The notes: a model not told the origin generated them from the letters alone. A DNA stretch of 64,000 nucleotides from Euborellia annulipes (GCA_023213315.1 JAKCPI010026483.1:1-64000); one strand, 5' to 3'; positions 9,785 to 19,964 are shown, counted from the first letter of the stretch. Numbers and translations are program-made.

Positions 9785-11007
9785 TTTTTTTTTTTTTTTT
9801 TTTTTTAGAAAAAAACACTCACACTTTTTCCTCATTCACACAGTCTTTTCGGCAACTCAGGCCATTTAAGACTTTGACGATAACCGTTGTAATTAATATA
9901 TAGAGTAAGGTGGGGCAAAAGTCCGCACGGGGCAAAAGTCCGAATCCTCATTTTAAAATCCCCGGAAGACTTGGCGTTGTTCTAAACAACTTTGTTAGGT
10001 TGCTAACAACAAGAGCAGACGATGATTCGAAATTCAATAACGTGTTTGAAGCCGATTGTTAACAATGAGCAAATTTATGTTTTTGTCACCTTCCATCTAA
10101 CATTTATGGAAATTCTCATGGTTGCAACATGTACCAGCATGCACTTTTCTAACTGTCTAATGTCTTTGATTGCAAGCTGATAACCCTAAATAAATATTTT
10201 AAAACCTTTTTTTCTCTACAGTTAACAATAAAAATTTTTTGTGACACTTCGGTGAAAATAGCTAAATGGGGCAAAAGTCCGCGGCCCCGACGGGGCAAAA
10301 GGCCCAATGGATCTCCAATGGAACAAATGTCACCCAATGGTATTCGAGTTTCTAATACCCCTACCTAGTAGTTTCTGGGTTTCTAATACCCCTATCAAGT
10401 ATTTTATCGGATTAATGAGCCTAGGGAAACGACCACGACCCGAAATGTTTATGCAGATTATGAACTTCAATCTTACTGGGGACTAATTGTTATAAGGCCT
10501 ATTGTGTATTTCTAATAAATAAAATGAATACATAAAACATACCTATACCTAATGTATTTCTTATTAAGTCTTTTTTATACCCTGGTTCGAGAGTTTGTTC
10601 GCTGCAGGGGCAATTGTTTGCACCTAAGGACTTTTGCCCCGCTAGTGCGGACTTTTACCCCCTCGATGGGGCAAAAGTCCGCAAATGAAAATTTTTGTTT
10701 AAATACCTCTCCTACTCTTATGCTACCGAATTGGAAACCAAAAAAATTATGTAAGATAGCCAATTAACCAGGCTTTCAGGGGATGTTCCTATTTTTATTG
10801 TATCTTTCATAGGAAGGTCAAAAAAATTCCCAAAGAAAAACTGCGGACTTTTGCCCCACCTTACTCTATATTGTGGGTTCAGGCATTTCTATTTAAGCCA
10901 TTTGGTATCCAAGTGGCTTATATAAAATCATCGGACTGCCTGGGGTCCGAACCCATGACGTTTGGTATACGAGGTTAGCACGCTAACCTCTACGCCAAGC
11001 CCCGAAG
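9785..11007 (-). mobile_element. tRNA-derived SINE (family S1), split by a TIR element
   Basis: Read on the minus strand, the head (about 11007-10925) has a pol III A-box-like TGGCGTAGAGGTTAGCGTG and B-box-like GGGTTCGGACCCC; the body has AAGCCATTTGG...CAAATGG pairing and the tail has AGTTGCCGAAAAGACTGTG, GAGTGTG repeats and an A-run (T-run at 9786-9806 on the plus strand). The element at 9903-10866 interrupts it. No clear target duplication. Confidence 0.8.
9903..10866. mobile_element. TIR element with repeated GGGGCAAAAGTCCGC motifs
   Basis: Near-perfect terminal inverted repeats GAGTAAGGTGGGGCAAAAGT (9903-) and its complement ending at 10866 lie between TATA-rich flanks, breaking the SINE. 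The core word recurs inside at about 9929, 10266, 10291, 10628, 10645 and 10667 in both orientations. No transposase is encoded. The TA-rich target fits Tc1/mariner/pogo-like MITEs; the superfamily is inferred. Confidence 0.75.
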
Positions 11008-11103
11008 GCAATATCAGTTAAATGTATATTAACATAATCGTTTCAATGACGCTCGATCTTACTATTTCGTGGTTCCGAGGAGTGACGCACCTGCAGGGAT
11101 ATA

Positions 11104-13226
11104 TTTTTTATTTATTTATTACATGATTCGTCCTTCCCCATCCAGGGGTTTAGGATTTTACATTTTTATAGTGGATATTTTTTAACAACTGTTTACATAT
11201 TAATACTTAGTATTACTCATACATATAGTATAACAATAATATATTTTCATTTTAAAGCACTGTTCGGGAGTTTCTAAGGTTTTGTTCTTTTGTTTTTTTT
11301 AAGTTTTTCATACAAGTCCCACCATTCACACATTTTCTCATCCACACTGCCACTTAGGAGATTTTCAATTGCTTCTCTACTAATCTTTCCCTGCCAAACT
11401 TTTAACGCTCCCTCACTTTCTTCACAGATCCTCTCACACCGCCACACATGTTCGAAATTCTCCACTTCCCTTCCACAGAGCCTACAAGTGTCCACCTCAT
11501 TCCAGTCTTTTCCCCCTCTTAGTCCGTTCCCCATTCTCATTCTTATCCATGCCCTTTTCTTTCGTTCGCAGCATCTCGGGTCCAGTAAGTAACCTTCTGT
11601 CCCTAGTGATGATTTTATCTTCTTATACGTCGGATTGTAGGTTGAATCATTTATCTTCTTCCATAATCCCTGTACTTCTTGTTCATATATCTTTAAGAAG
11701 GCTTTGGACATCCACGATCTTAATGCTGCTTCTTCTATCCCGTCCTTCAATCCTTCTATCACTCTAGGCTCGCCTGCATTTTCCCATACTTTTTTCATTT
11801 CTTCTGTCCATTTTGTTGGATTCCGATTTCCTAGGCTTCTCAAAAGATTTCTTAGGATTATCTTTGGCCACCGGCTCTCCTCTAATTTCCATATACGCAG
11901 CAAGAACTCCCCACACCTTGTTAAATTTTTCATTTTTATACTACTTCTTCCCATTTCCATTTTCCAGAGATAGTCTGGGGTGTTGCGATCCAATCCCGCT
12001 ATCATCTTAAAATACCTTGCTTGACTCTTCTCAAATTCTGCTATTTCTTTCCAGCCATATATCTCAATTCCATACGCCATCATCGGGTATACTATGGTGT
12101 CAAAAAGATAGCTTTTCTTCTTAAAGTTTCTACATCCACTTCTTTTGTATACTCCCCACAGTTGGTTGACTGTTCTTGCCGCTTTGATGTTTTGCTCTTC
12201 AATATGTTTCTTAAATGAACCTGTGTTCGTGAACCAGACACCTAAGTATTTGTAATGTGCAGTTTCTTCTATTTTTTCCTTTTTCCAGCTCCATATATAT
12301 TTTTCTTTCTGAGGTCTTCCTCCTTTCTTAAATATCATAATTTTTGATTTATTCGTATTTAGTTCTAAATTGTTTGCATCTGTGTACCTTTCCAGCTCCT
12401 TGATCATCTCCTTTAATCCCTCTTTATCATCTGCCAAGAGGACAACGTCATCGGCAAATTTCAAACACCTTATTTTTGTGTTTCCTATGACTGTACCTCC
12501 TATATTTTTGGACTGCCATATATTATCCATATCATTAATATACACATTGAATAGGATTGGGCTAAGTGGACATCCCTGTCTTAGTCCTTTATCGGTATAG
12601 AATCTGTCGCTACGCTGCCCTTCAGTTCTTACGTTGCAAGTAGTTTTCTTGTAGATATCGGACAATACATTGTAAAATTTATTTCCTATCTTCATAGCTC
12701 TCAATTTTTCTATTAGTTTGTTCCTATTTACGCTATCAAAGGCAGCTTTAAAGTCGATAAAAAATGCATAAAGCCTGGCTCTTGGTATTTTCAACTTATT
12801 CTGTATTAATGAGTTTAAAATGAATAAATTATCTCTTGTTCCATAGTTCGATCTAAACCCTGCTTGACTCTCTAATAATATTTTCTTTTCTTCCAACCAA
12901 CCTTTCAATCTTTTAGCCATTATACTTGTGAGTATCTTGTAAAACACATTCATAATCGATATTCCTCTATAGTTGCTTACTTTTGTTCTATCTCCATTTT
13001 TGAACAGTGGTACTATGTCTCCAAGTCTCCAATCTTCCGGCACTGATCCTTTCTCCCATACTTTGTTCAGCATTTCCATTATAATTTTTCTCATTTTTGT
13101 ATCCGTTGACTTGATAAATTCATTTAGAATTTTGTCAGACCCTGGTGATTTTCCGGGCTTCAAGGACTTAATTTGTTCTTCTAATTCTTTTTCTGTTATC
13201 GGATGATCCAATTCAGGTATCTCTTC
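11104..13226 (-). mobile_element. 5'-truncated non-LTR retrotransposon with intact RT frame
   Basis: A perfect 16-bp target duplication CACCTGCAGGGATATA (11088-11103 and 13227-13242) frames the insertion. The tail is a (TTTA)n-rich tract at about 11105-11120, then a 3' UTR and the coding region. Truncation has removed the endonuclease and everything upstream. Confidence 0.9.
11274..13226 (-). CDS. Reverse transcriptase of a non-LTR retrotransposon (ORF2 C-terminal two thirds)
   Basis: The frame is open for 651 codons without a stop. It has no true start: the apparent first codon falls in the target duplication, so translation begins where truncation left it. In order: linker LEEQIKSLKPGKSPGSDKI (about residues 15-35), YRGISIMNVFYKILT (about 86-101), AFDSVNR (about 162-168), GLRQGCPLSPILFNVYINDM (about 215-234), the catalytic box KFADDVVLLAD (about 257-267, FADD in place of YADD), LNTNKSKIMIF and YLGVWF. 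A C-terminal CCHC-type motif C-x2-C-x8-H-x4-C (CRLCGREVENFEHVWRC) lies near residue 585. Lack of any disruption suggests recent insertion. The C-terminal Cys/His motif points to the I/R1/Jockey side of the non-LTR tree; the exact clade is not assigned. Confidence 0.9.
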   Translation of the reverse strand, partial: EEIPELDHPITEKELEEQIKSLKPGKSPGSDKILNEFIKSTDTKMRKIIMEMLNKVWEKGSVPEDWRLGDIVPLFKNGDRTKVSNYRGISIMNVFYKILTSIMAKRLKGWLEEKKILLESQAGFRSNYGTRDNLFILNSLIQNKLKIPRARLYAFFIDFKAAFDSVNRNKLIEKLRAMKIGNKFYNVLSDIYKKTTCNVRTEGQRSDRFYTDKGLRQGCPLSPILFNVYINDMDNIWQSKNIGGTVIGNTKIRCLKFADDVVLLADDKEGLKEMIKELERYTDANNLELNTNKSKIMIFKKGGRPQKEKYIWSWKKEKIEETAHYKYLGVWFTNTGSFKKHIEEQNIKAARTVNQLWGVYKRSGCRNFKKKSYLFDTIVYPMMAYGIEIYGWKEIAEFEKSQARYFKMIAGLDRNTPDYLWKMEMGRSSIKMKNLTRCGEFLLRIWKLEESRWPKIILRNLLRSLGNRNPTKWTEEMKKVWENAGEPRVIEGLKDGIEEAALRSWMSKAFLKIYEQEVQGLWKKINDSTYNPTYKKIKSSLGTEGYLLDPRCCERKKRAWIRMRMGNGLRGGKDWNEVDTCRLCGREVENFEHVWRCERICEESEGALKVWQGKISREAIENLLSGSVDEKMCEWWDLYEKLKKNKRTKP

Positions 13227-13242
13227 CACCTGCAGGGATATA

Positions 13243-13616
13243 AAAAGAGTGGAATTGTTTTATTGATTAGACTCCATTTGCTGTCTCACCTTGGAAAGGA
13301 AAAAAAAAGAGTTTATTGAGAGGCTATTTATATATTTTAATCAATAACGTTTATAAATGATTGATATAGTATGTACATAAAATAAGGAATCAATCAGAGA
13401 CAATATTTTTATTTTAAAGACTAATACCTTTTTATGAATTTTAAATATAAAATTTCATTTGCCCTCTTATAAAATTTAATTATCATAATTCAAACAATAG
13501 ATGATAGCACTCACAAATTCTTCTAGATTTCATCTCATTGAGGAAGACCCGCGGCAGTGCGGTCGAAACCAGGCGGTTTAAGAAGTTAAAATTTAAATAA
13601 AGTAAGAATATATTTC
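13243..13616. other. AT-rich stretch with a degenerate Penelope/hammerhead-like motif
   Basis: At 13539-13586 (plus) the order TTGAGGA, helix II GACCCGC/GCGGTC, GAAACC with ACC/GGT helix III resembles a hammerhead, but C3 is U and helix I is poor. The rest shows no feature. Confidence 0.35.
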
Positions 13617-14164
13617 GTTTTTACTTTCTCTTACCTCTATATATGTTAATATAGAGAAAGTATTTCGGGGGCAAGTATTGGATTTATTTAAAAAAATTCG
13701 ATGTCGAGATTTTGACGGATAAACACGTTTTGAGGGCCCCTGAATCCAAAAGAGTGGTTTTCGCAACATGGTCTGTCTGTGAACAAAATATCTCAAGAAC
13801 GAAAAGAGCTAGTAGGTTGAAATTTTATATTTAAGTTAGGCACCCCCCTGGGACGTAACACGAAGCTTTTGAACAAAATCGGCCAAAGAGTACTAGTACT
13901 TTACTGATGCACTTTTTCAGTTTTTTTCGATTTTCCCAAAATTCGCTCCAACGATTTTGTTAAAAATTCCAAAATCAACTATTTTTTAGATTCTCTTTAA
14001 AATGTATTTTCTCATTTTGCCATTTAAATCTTCCGAAGACCACTTTATACTTGAACTTCATAGGAAATGCATTCTAATACATGTATAACGGTGGAAACAA
14101 AATATATGTCGACACAAAAAATATGCTGTGACAAGCACAGTACACAACTTTCTCTTGCCAAAGG
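13617..14164 (+). mobile_element. HINE-like element lacking the end of its 3' hairpin
   Basis: It starts TTTTTACTTTCTCTTACC and follows the family order down to the first arm of the terminal hairpin (ATATGCTGTGACAAGCACAG, 14120-14140), where it joins the 0.66-kb repeat abruptly. The microsatellite has shrunk to one GTCTGTCTGTG. Confidence 0.75.
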
Positions 14165-14850
14165 GTTATAACGTGGAAAGTCGTTTATACAATGGAAACA
14201 TCAATGAAGTATACAAAAATTGGTTAACAAAATTTTATTTTTTATTTCATATTTTGATAACATATATATTTAATTTAATTTGTGGTTTAATTGCAATTAG
14301 AGGCAATTAGTTATTTAATGTACCGGTCGTTGGCTTCGCAACAACGCCGGTAAGATAGGGGTGTATTCGAGTATCTGTCTTACGCTTCATTGAGACACAA
14401 AAGCCATATTTATTATTATAAATTGTTATATTTCATAACTTATATTTAGAGAAATATTTATAGTTTATAGTTTATTATAGGCAAGTTTAGTTTACGTTAA
14501 TTAAGGGGGAAGGGGAAAAACATAATTATTGACTCATCTTTAGTTGATGATGGTTGCTTGGAGTCGCAGCCTCCAGTTGGTCCAGGAAGAACTCGTACCG
14601 GCTCTTTTCAAAGGCCCATGGCCACTGGTAGTCGATGTGAGAGCCACCAGCATTCATTTGAGATGCATAGCATCATCCTCTGGATAATGGTCCAGGGAGA
14701 GGATTGAGGAGAGTCACCTCACGATAAGGGCGCTTGGGGAGGCATAGCCTCATAATAAACTTTTATGTAATATATTAAAACAAGGCCTATTTGGGGAGGC
14801 GATGTGTCTGCCTTGACGGCTGGTAGACAATTAATTAATTATTTATTTTA
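14165..14850 (+). repeat. 0.66-kb dispersed repeat, inverted partner of 1-660
   Basis: Homologous along its length to 1-660 in opposite orientation, ending in GACAATTAATTAATTA. It carries the hairpin TACCGG...CCGGTA at 14321-14352 and a purine-rich AAGGGGGAAGGGGAAAAA block at 14503-14520. The left edge coincides with the truncated HINE. No frame, no family recognised. Confidence 0.75.
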
Positions 14851-16043
14851 TATCTAATTAATTAATTAATAATACTAATAGTAATATTTCAATAACAATA
14901 TTGAAATTAAAGCTAATTATCCCCTAATTGGGATTGTTGACCTGATTAAAATAATTTATTAAATAAATTATTAAATTATTTGTATATAAACAAAAAAAAA
15001 TAAATGAAAATTAAATAATTGCATATTATTTAATTTTCACTTGAATATTCGTGGGGATAGAAATTCTGAGGGTCCAGATAAAGAGAAAGAGAGGTTGGCC
15101 AGGAGAAAAATGCTCATATGGCTTTGACCATTTTAGGGTAAATAAATAAAATCCTTGTTATGTTTTTCTTATTTATTTCTTTGATTTACACCCCAGCATA
15201 TACAGTAGGGTGTCCCTTATTTTTCAAAGTATTTATTTTGGAACGCATAGGGCCTAGTTTTTTTCATTTGCCCCTAAAATACTCACAAATAAAATTTTAG
15301 CATATTTGGGGCACTGCAACCCGTGCCGACTAGCTCCGAAACATGGCCATACAAGCTGTGCGGATAGAGTTGCGCGCCCTCGCTCTATTTGTCAGTTGTA
15401 CTCTGTTTGTTTGGTAATTCAGCAATTTTTTATTAAACTTAAGGTAATATTTCCAAATGTTTGGGAGGCTTATTGGCATTCCTTCTTCAGTGGATTTATA
15501 ATATAACGAAAAAGAGGGTCATTCGTGAGAAGAGAGTGGTGAGTTAAAAAGAATGTTTCAAAAATAATTTTTTATATGCCTCATGATGTCTTGCTGTCGT
15601 CGCCGAAATATCTATTTTAATGAAATATAGAAAAAAACTAGTAACGGTAGGGTTGCCTTCGGCAAACCAACCTCCGCTAGGCCCTGACGGGCGGCGTCTC
15701 GGGATATGACTAATAGGGTGGAGCGAAATTTTTTTTTTTTTTTCGAATTTCAAAACGGGCTACCCTGGAAAAGTTGTTCCATAATGTGACTATTTACCCC
15801 CTATTTTTATTTCTTAATACGAGCATACCTTGCTGTGAGCCAAGAGGCTCAAAGTTTAAAAAAAAATAATTTTGATCTTCCAATATTAAATATAAATATT
15901 AGTGCCAAAATACTGAATTATTGTTGATTTATCATTAATAAATAACCTGGAACCAATAACCGAGTGTTTTATTTTCATATTTTAATTTTCAAAATATTTC
16001 AACTAGAGCCTACGGTAGGAACTTTATCCAAAATACAGGTTTA
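14851..16043. other. No gene assigned; weak exon-like and repeat-like pieces
   Basis: The stretch 15045-15137 is less AT-rich and ends AGG|GTAAAT, a fair donor, but neither frame nor acceptor can be chosen. At 15205-15225 and 15709-15725 the words CAGTAGGGTGTCCC and AATAGGGTGGAGCG are related to ends of other repeats (33081, 59762). A GC-rich segment lies at 15640-15705. Nothing here supports a named feature. Confidence 0.35.
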
Positions 16044-17103
16044 GGATCCGAATTTCAAAAAACCCTGAAAAGCTTTTAGAGATATTTATTTAAAGAAACT
16101 TTTAGCGAAGAGAGCTAATTGATATCTCATCTCGTTTAAACGTAATTAAAGAAAGTCAAAAATTTAATTAAAAAATGCATTTCTAAAATGGCGATTTTGG
16201 GCCCTTAAGGTCCGAATTTCAAAAAACCCCTAAAGGCCTTTTGAGGTGTTCATTTAAGGAAGAATGTACCGAAGGAATTAATTTGATATCTCATCTCGTT
16301 TAAACGTAATTAAAGAAAGTCAAAAATTTAATTAAAAAATGCATTTTTTCCAAAATGGCGATTTTGGGCCCTTAAGGTCCGAATTTCAAAAAACCCCTAA
16401 AGGCCTTTTGAGGTGTTCATTTAAGGAAGAATGTACCGAAGGAATTAATTTGATATCTCATCTCGTTTAAACGTAATTAAAGAAAGTCAAAAATTTAATT
16501 AAAAAATGCATTTTTTCCAAAATGGCAATTTTGGGCCCTTAAGGTCCGAATTTCAAAAAACCCCTAAAGGCCTTTTGAGGTGTTCATTTACGGAAGAATG
16601 TACCGAAGGAATTAATTTGATATCTTATCTCGTTTAAACGTAATTAAAGAAAGTCAAAAATTTAATTAAAAAATGCATTTTTTTCTAAAATGGCGATTTT
16701 GGGCCCTTAAGGTCCGAATTTCAAAAAACCCCTAAAGGCCTTTTGAGGTGTTCATTTAAGGAAGAATGTACCGAAGGAATTAATTTGATATCTTATCTCG
16801 TTTAAACGTAATTAAAGAAAGTCAAAAATTTAATTAAAAAATGCATTTTTTTCTAAAATGGCGATTTTGGGCCCTTAAGGTCCGAATTTCAAAAAACCCC
16901 TAAAGGCCTTTTGAGGTGTTCATTTAAGGAAGAATGTACCGAAGGAATTAATTTGATATCTTATCTCGTTTAAACGTAATTAAAGAAAGTCAAAAATTTA
17001 ATTAAAAATTGCATTTTTTTCTAAAATGGCGATTTTGGGACCTTAAGGTCCGAATTTCAAAAACCCCTAAAGGCCTTTTGAGGTGTTCATTTAAGGAAGA
17101 ATT
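16044..17103 (+). repeat. Satellite array, about 167-bp monomer, 6.3 copies
   Basis: Unit starts (GGTCCGAATTTC) fall at about 16045, 16209, 16376, 16543, 16711, 16879 and 17047, giving periods of 164-168 bp. Copies 2 to 6 are almost identical, copy 1 is clearly diverged and copy 7 is cut short. Each unit contains CTCGTTTAAACGTAATTAAA and GGGCCCTTAAGG. The high identity of the inner copies against the edge copy fits homogenisation by unequal exchange. Confidence 0.95.
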
Positions 17104-17597
17104 TATTTTGACTCGGGATGGTAATATAGTTTGTGATGATTTCATTGATTGACTTTCATCTTTCTTTACAACCTACACATAACACACCAATCAACACGCT
17201 TTCTAAGATCGGTTAGTCAACATATGTGCTATTCTTAATACCACAATTTTAATATTTTAATGTTTTATTTTGATACCTAACTTTCATATTTTATTTTAAT
17301 GTTCGGTGCCATATCACGTGCAATTTCTGGATAGAATATTCTTTTATACAAATATTGAAAACAATATTTGTGTGTGTTGTATTTAATATAATGTTTAAAT
17401 AGTTAATAAATCTTACTTATATTAAAATAAATAAATAAATATATTAATATTTACTGAATATCTCCCAAGCACAAGTTAGAGTTTTTAAAAAGTCGAAAAG
17501 TCGACTTTCAGAAATGATTAATCTATTCCGAGAATCCAAAAATATCAAGTCGATTCCAAAATCGAAAATCGACTTTCCAGTGCCTTTTCCATCGCTA
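17104..17597 (+). mobile_element. Fragment of the hAT-type family seen at 34243-35150
   Basis: Shared blocks include TTCATTGATTGACTTTCATC, CTACACATAACACACCAATC and the right end ATCGACTTTCCAGTGCC...CATCGCTA. The left end is missing; the element emerges directly from the satellite. It has the unoccupied version of the site where a SINE inserted in the 34-kb copy (AACAATATTTGTGTGTG, about 17351-17372). Confidence 0.75.
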
Positions 17598-17954
17598 AAC
17601 AATCCCATATGAATGAAAACATAAAACATGGATCAGGTATCTCTCACGGCTTTCACGAGCAGCATATGCAATATTGGATCCAATATTGGATCTGTTTTCT
17701 CATAAGCTTATATAATGATTGGTACAATGGAATGTCTGTGCAGATGGGTGAATCAAAAGCACGACATGAATTCTATATTTATATATAATAAGTAGAGACC
17801 GGACAAAAAGCATTAAAAAATGGAAAAAAAGTGCTAAAAAAGCATAAAAAACTTGAATAAAAAGTTGTTAAATAAGCTTATAAGTTGAAAAAAGCATCTA
17901 ATAAGCAATTTTTACTCATACCAATGGAGTATACAAATTTTTTTTTAAAGAAAC

Positions 17955-18098
17955 TAAATTTATTCCGCCCCGCCCTGCGAAAAATTTTTTTGCGGAACCA
18001 AATTTTTTCACCCTGGGGAAAATTTTTTTTACAGGGCTATATTTTTTCACACTGCGGGGTTTTTGGAAAAATTTTTTGGGGGGCGCCCCCCCCTTATA
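17955..18098. repeat. Minisatellite of phased AAAAATTTTTT tracts
   Basis: Five A4-5T6-7 tracts at about 17981, 18000, 18021, 18043 and 18067 are separated by GC-rich spacers, at 19-24 bp steps (about two helical turns). Phased A/T tracts are known to bend DNA; bending here is inferred. The minus strand could read short Lys-Phe-rich repeats, which I take as a by-product. Confidence 0.6.
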
Positions 18099-18231
18099 TA
18101 CTTCCCTGGTGTATGCGTGTGTGAATGGGAAAAAAGTTTTTTGCATTGAGGATTCTTGCCGCGAAGACATTTATAATCTATTTTTTCCTAAAGGATATCA
18201 CAGGATGTCGAACGGCTACTCGAAGATTGAG

Positions 18232-18292
18232 GTGAGTGTAATGTTAATAAAAAATTAAATATTTTTTATTATTAATTATTTTTTATTTCTAG
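18232..18292 (+). other. Intron-like segment in the left pLTR arm
   Basis: GAG|GTGAGTGTAATG to TTTATTTCTAG|A, 61 bp, very AT-rich with a pyrimidine-rich 3' end. It follows a short ATG frame (18204-18231). The same structure is at 19903-19964 on the minus strand. Penelope-like elements are known to retain introns. No transcript evidence. Confidence 0.5.
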
Positions 18293-18301
18293 ATATTTAT
18301 C

Positions 18302-18357
18302 GGCCAACCAGTGTACATTATTGGTTTCAATCCTTAAAATGGACCATCTTCAGGGCC
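18302..18357 (-). ncRNA. Hammerhead ribozyme motif (left arm of P3)
   Basis: Mirror copy of 19838-19893. This is the sense orientation relative to the GIY-YIG frame, lying near the element's 3' end. Confidence 0.7.
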
Positions 18358-19090
18358 TACAAACAAAATATATATCAGGAATTATTCCTTTCTGTGAAAC
18401 AAACATTAGTCAGATTTAAAAATTATAAAAACATTTTCATATATATATATAATATAATTCGTAAATTTATTTAAAATTAGTTAAGTTTTTTTGAATCAAT
18501 ATTTTATTATTATGTGTATAGTTATTAAATGGAATTTTTCTTTTGTCTTACCTAAAATTCTATGAAAATCCAACCTATAATTTTATTATTCACTTGTATA
18601 ATTTTTTGCGAACAAACTTTTATAATTACTTTTATTTCATTTAGATATATATTAACTCCTTCTATTAACATATATTGTATGTATAATTTTTCGTTTTATG
18701 AAATAAAATAAATTACATTTACGAAAACAAGGAGAATCATTCGTTTCTTTGTCTCTTTTTTTACTTTACTTTGACAGGCAGAATTACCAACCTGATTTGA
18801 CGAATTATTTTCAATTTTTCTTTTTATTTACAATTTATTATTTAAAAACGACGCTGTTAAAACAATTTAATGATTTTAATTCTTAATTTTAATTTATTAT
18901 TATTTTTATAATCATTTTGAAAATAAAACAATTTTTTTCTTTCTTTTCGCGGCTGATTTTAAAGTTATAAATTTTCTTTCTCCTTTTTAAGTAATTCCTT
19001 CATGTAGGTAATTCTAATCAATGAGATCTTAATGCTAATACTAGTTTAACATGATAAAAGACACAAGTTAATGTTATATATTTTTTTATA

Positions 19091-19470
19091 TTAATTTTCA
19101 CATATAAATGTTTTTTTGTTGTAAAAGGTTTTTTTAAGTTTTTTAATGATGTTCCCATATATAAACGAAGCCTGCTCACTATCTATTTTAAAATTAACAG
19201 TATGATCTGAATAAATATTAATGTAGAAAGATTCATTAAAAGTTCTTTTCATTAAATTTGGCTCCACACATAAAATTTTTGTATCTTCAAATGAGAAGTC
19301 GTGAATGAATGAAATTGCATGTTGGCTCAATGCTGTGCATGGTTGTAATTTTACACATGTATTGAAATGTTCTTTCAAACGGGTACGTAATGGACGAGAT
19401 GATTGGCCTATATATAAAGTTTCTCGATTACATTTTTGACAAGTTTTACATGGAATAGCTTGTTTTCGTA
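19091..19470 (-). pseudogene. Penelope-type GIY-YIG endonuclease, 5'-truncated
   Basis: The open frame enters from the pLTR arm and reads AIPCKTCQKCNRETLYIGQ, then RPLRTRLKEHF, followed by about 85 residues to a stop at 19091. The Cys-x2-Cys-x2-Cys spacing before YIG and the basic R-x-R-x-K-E-H helix are the Penelope version of the GIY-YIG nuclease. The first motif (GIY/GVY) is missing because truncation joins the arm just upstream of IPC, so the enzyme cannot be active. RT and linker are absent. Confidence 0.85.
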
Positions 19471-19837
19471 AATGTAATTTAATTTATTTTATTTCATAAA
19501 ACGAAAAATTATACATACAATATATGTTAATAGAAGGAGTTAATATATATCTAAATGAAATAAAAGTAATTATAAAAGTTTGTTCGCAAAAAATTATACA
19601 AGTGAATAATAAAATTATAGGTTGGATTTTCATAGAATTTTAGGTAAGACAAAAGAAAAATTCCATTTAATAACTATACACATAATAATAAAATATTGAT
19701 TCAAAAAAACTTAACTAATTTTAAATAAATTTACGAATTATATTATATATATATATGAAAATGTTTTTATAATTTTTAAATCTGACTAATGTTTGTTTCA
19801 CAGAAAGGAATAATTCCTGATATATATTTTGTTTGTA

Positions 19838-19893
19838 GGCCCTGAAGATGGTCCATTTTAAGGATTGAAACCAATAATGTACACTGGTTGGCC
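19838..19893 (+). ncRNA. Hammerhead ribozyme motif with full three-helix fold (right arm of P3)
   Basis: Helix I GGCC (19838-19841) with GGCC (19890-19893). Core CTGAAGA at 19842-19848, extra U, helix II GGTCC/GGATT (three Watson-Crick, two G-U pairs), GAA at 19867-19869, helix III ACCA (19870-19873) with TGGT (19885-19888) and an 11-nt loop, H17 = T at 19889 (triplet GTT). Unlike the other motifs here it has a helix III able to form in a single molecule. Confidence 0.65.
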
Positions 19894-19902
19894 GATAAAT
19901 AT

Positions 19903-19964
19903 CTAGAAATAAAAAATAATTAATAATAAAAAAATATTTAATTTTTTATTAACATTACACTCAC
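19903..19964 (-). other. Intron-like segment in the right pLTR arm
   Basis: Minus-strand GAG|GTGAGT...TTTCTAG|A, 62 bp, counterpart of 18232-18292. This copy is in the sense orientation of the GIY-YIG frame. Confidence 0.5.

Noticed and set aside
1..14850. One giant transposon bounded by the 0.66-kb inverted repeats
   Set aside because: The right copy abuts a truncated HINE and no shared target duplication can be tested at the window edge; two independent insertions explain it equally well.
16044..17103. Regularly spaced repeats resembling a CRISPR array
   Set aside because: Whole 167-bp units are repeated with no unique spacers, and the context is eukaryotic: a satellite.
17885..18258. Overlapping frames on both strands with Lys-Phe repeats
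   Set aside because: They track the A-tract minisatellite and the pLTR; no consistent codon pattern.
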